The position numbers and the translations under genes are program-made. Below are positions 29,327 to 30,214 of a stretch of 30,214 bases of DNA, one piece after another. The notes under the pieces were generated by a model. It did not search any database. It was not told the origin of the DNA and saw only the letters and a program-made list of their open reading frames with translations. Every line of letters starts with the position of its first letter. Within the stretch, counting starts at the first letter, position 1. Source of the stretch: Chromera velia (Eukaryota; Sar; Chromeraceae). The stretch covers positions 38,312 to 68,525 of the forward strand of contig JAHBMJ010005669.1 in the NCBI GenBank assembly GCA_018398765.1, read 5' to 3'.

Positions 29327-29429
29327 GCCCGCGCCGCAGGCGCGGGCGGTGTCTTGAAAGGCAGCGCCGCAGGCGCGGGCAGTGTCTTGACCGGCCGCGC
29401 CACAGGCGCGGGCGGTGTTTTGAAAGGCA
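29327..29429 (+). repeat. Three-unit GC-rich hairpin array, 33-bp period
   Basis: GCGCCGCAGG begins at 29331 and 29364, and its variant GCGCCACAGG at 29397. Unit 1 is a perfect hairpin, GCCCGCGCC-GCA-GGCGCGGGC (29327-29347). Each unit is followed by a GTGTCTTGA-type spacer. The array sits abruptly in AT-rich DNA and is followed by three GCATGC palindromes (29430-29466). Confidence 0.9.
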
Positions 29430-29787
29430 GCATGCAGCTGCATGCTAAAGAATCGCAGCTGCATGCGTGTTTACCCGTCTCCTGAAGTGCAAGTATATCT
29501 AAACCCTGAAGAAAAAAAAATCGACGAGATTGACAGACTTTCAGACTTTTCGTTCAATTACCTTACCTCTCAGAGTACCCAACGTGACCCAACAGAAGAA
29601 GGATTCACAGCATCAGAAAGATTGCCTACAAAGTGTTGGTGGTTGATCTTGCTTTGCCGAAGTCTAAGAAAAACTGAGACTTGCAGAACGCTTTCTGGCA
29701 GGAAACTCCTCGTGCAACACCCGGACCCCCAATTCCACCCTCGGGGTTACTAACATGTCGAAGGAAGACCCCGCTTTCTTGTAGAGC

Positions 29788-30096
29788 ATGTTCAAGGCTC
29801 TAGAAAAGCCCCTCGAAAAGGCCGACAAGCGGCAAGAGGTGTACACCAAGCTCAGAGAAGCAGTCGGCGTGAAGAATGCTGAGTCGGTGAGGGAGTTCGA
29901 TCCCGAGAATCCCGACGATAGATCCCTTGTCGCTTTCAAACAGAAGTCAAGCGAGGGCAGTCTGATCGATATTGAGGGTTCTGAGGGTGACAACGACGAT
30001 GAGAATTCTTCAGATGAAGACAACTTGAAGGGTGGAGATAGAACCGTCGGAAAAGAGCAGGAGGAAGGCGACGGCCCTTCAACGAAAAAACAGAAA
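29788..30096 (+). CDS. First exon of an acidic protein gene, truncated by the window edge
   Basis: ATG at 29788 opens a frame with a basic helical start (MFKALEKPLEKADKRQEVY), a middle reading DPENPDDRSLVAFKQK, and a strongly acidic low-complexity part (SEGDNDDENSSDEDN) ending STKKQK, a possible nuclear localisation signal. The frame itself closes at 30126, but AAA|GTCAGT at 30097 matches the donor used repeatedly by the other genes here, so I end the exon at 30096 (103 codons, phase 0) and expect the gene to continue to the right. An in-frame ATG at 29755 is followed after nine codons by TAG, so it is not the start. Function unknown. Confidence 0.5.
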
Positions 30097-30214
30097 GTCA
30101 GTTCTCCCGGACGCTTTGTTTTTTGAAAGAATGCCCCCTCATTGACAGCTGAGAGGTAGAGAGAGTGAGGCCCAGCAGAGAGAGGCAGAGAGACAAGAGC
30201 AACAAAAGAGGCTT

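Noticed and set aside
29245-29448. Arg-rich 67-residue frame with three 11-residue repeats
   Set aside because: It is produced by the 33-bp hairpin units, whose period happens to be a multiple of three; there is no other support.
29327-29466. CRISPR-like array
   Set aside because: Only three units, spacers are short and near-identical, there are no cas genes and the DNA is eukaryotic.

Overview
The window looks like nuclear DNA of a photosynthetic alveolate alga, most likely a chromerid (Chromera-like). The reasons are GT-AG introns in every recognisable gene, intron-borne microsatellites, eukaryotic trafficking and ribosome-biogenesis genes, and a chromerid/dinoflagellate-style PPR array whose leader resembles a signal peptide followed by a transit peptide (complex plastid targeting). 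The lineage is an inference from style, not from a marker gene.

Layout. Positions 1-4195 (+): the 3' part of a gene resembling nucleolar protein NOL11, six exons in view. Positions 4196-5280: AT-rich space between convergent genes. Positions 5281-8436 (-): a complete Qa-SNARE of the syntaxin-5/Sed5 type, eight exons. Positions 8437-9056: a short divergent promoter region with clustered TGCATGC palindromes. Positions 9057-13387 (+): an 11-exon gene for a helical, possibly N-BAR-like protein with a proline-rich tail. Positions 13388-17430: gene-poor DNA holding a hAT-like MITE (14411-15044), a dispersed repeat and simple repeats. Positions 17439-19876 (-): a PPR gene with about 14 near-identical 114-bp (38-residue) repeats, interrupted by two in-frame TAG codons, frameshifts and a deletion. 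Positions 20680-22262: a minisatellite of about 20 units and a GAGT-type tract. Positions 22926-24116 (-): a reverse transcriptase ORF. Positions 24741-24955: a GC-rich foldback island. Positions 25250-27206 (+): one or two unrecognised intron-containing genes. Positions 27207-29787: AT-rich DNA with a second copy of the dispersed repeat and a three-unit GC hairpin array. Positions 29788-30096 (+): the first exon of an acidic protein gene running off the right edge.

Functionally, the two best-supported neighbours, the Sed5-like SNARE and the putative BAR-like protein, are divergently arranged and share one 620-bp upstream region; co-regulation in membrane traffic is plausible but unproven. 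The most unusual general signal is the 5' splice site: about half of the introns whose phase can be checked have C at donor position +3 (GTCAGT, GTCCGT, GTCGGT), where a purine is expected. A second is that three introns of two genes on opposite strands carry the same compound (CT)n(GT)n tract, always in that order in the transcript. All exon borders were read by eye from reading phase and splice motifs and have no transcript support.
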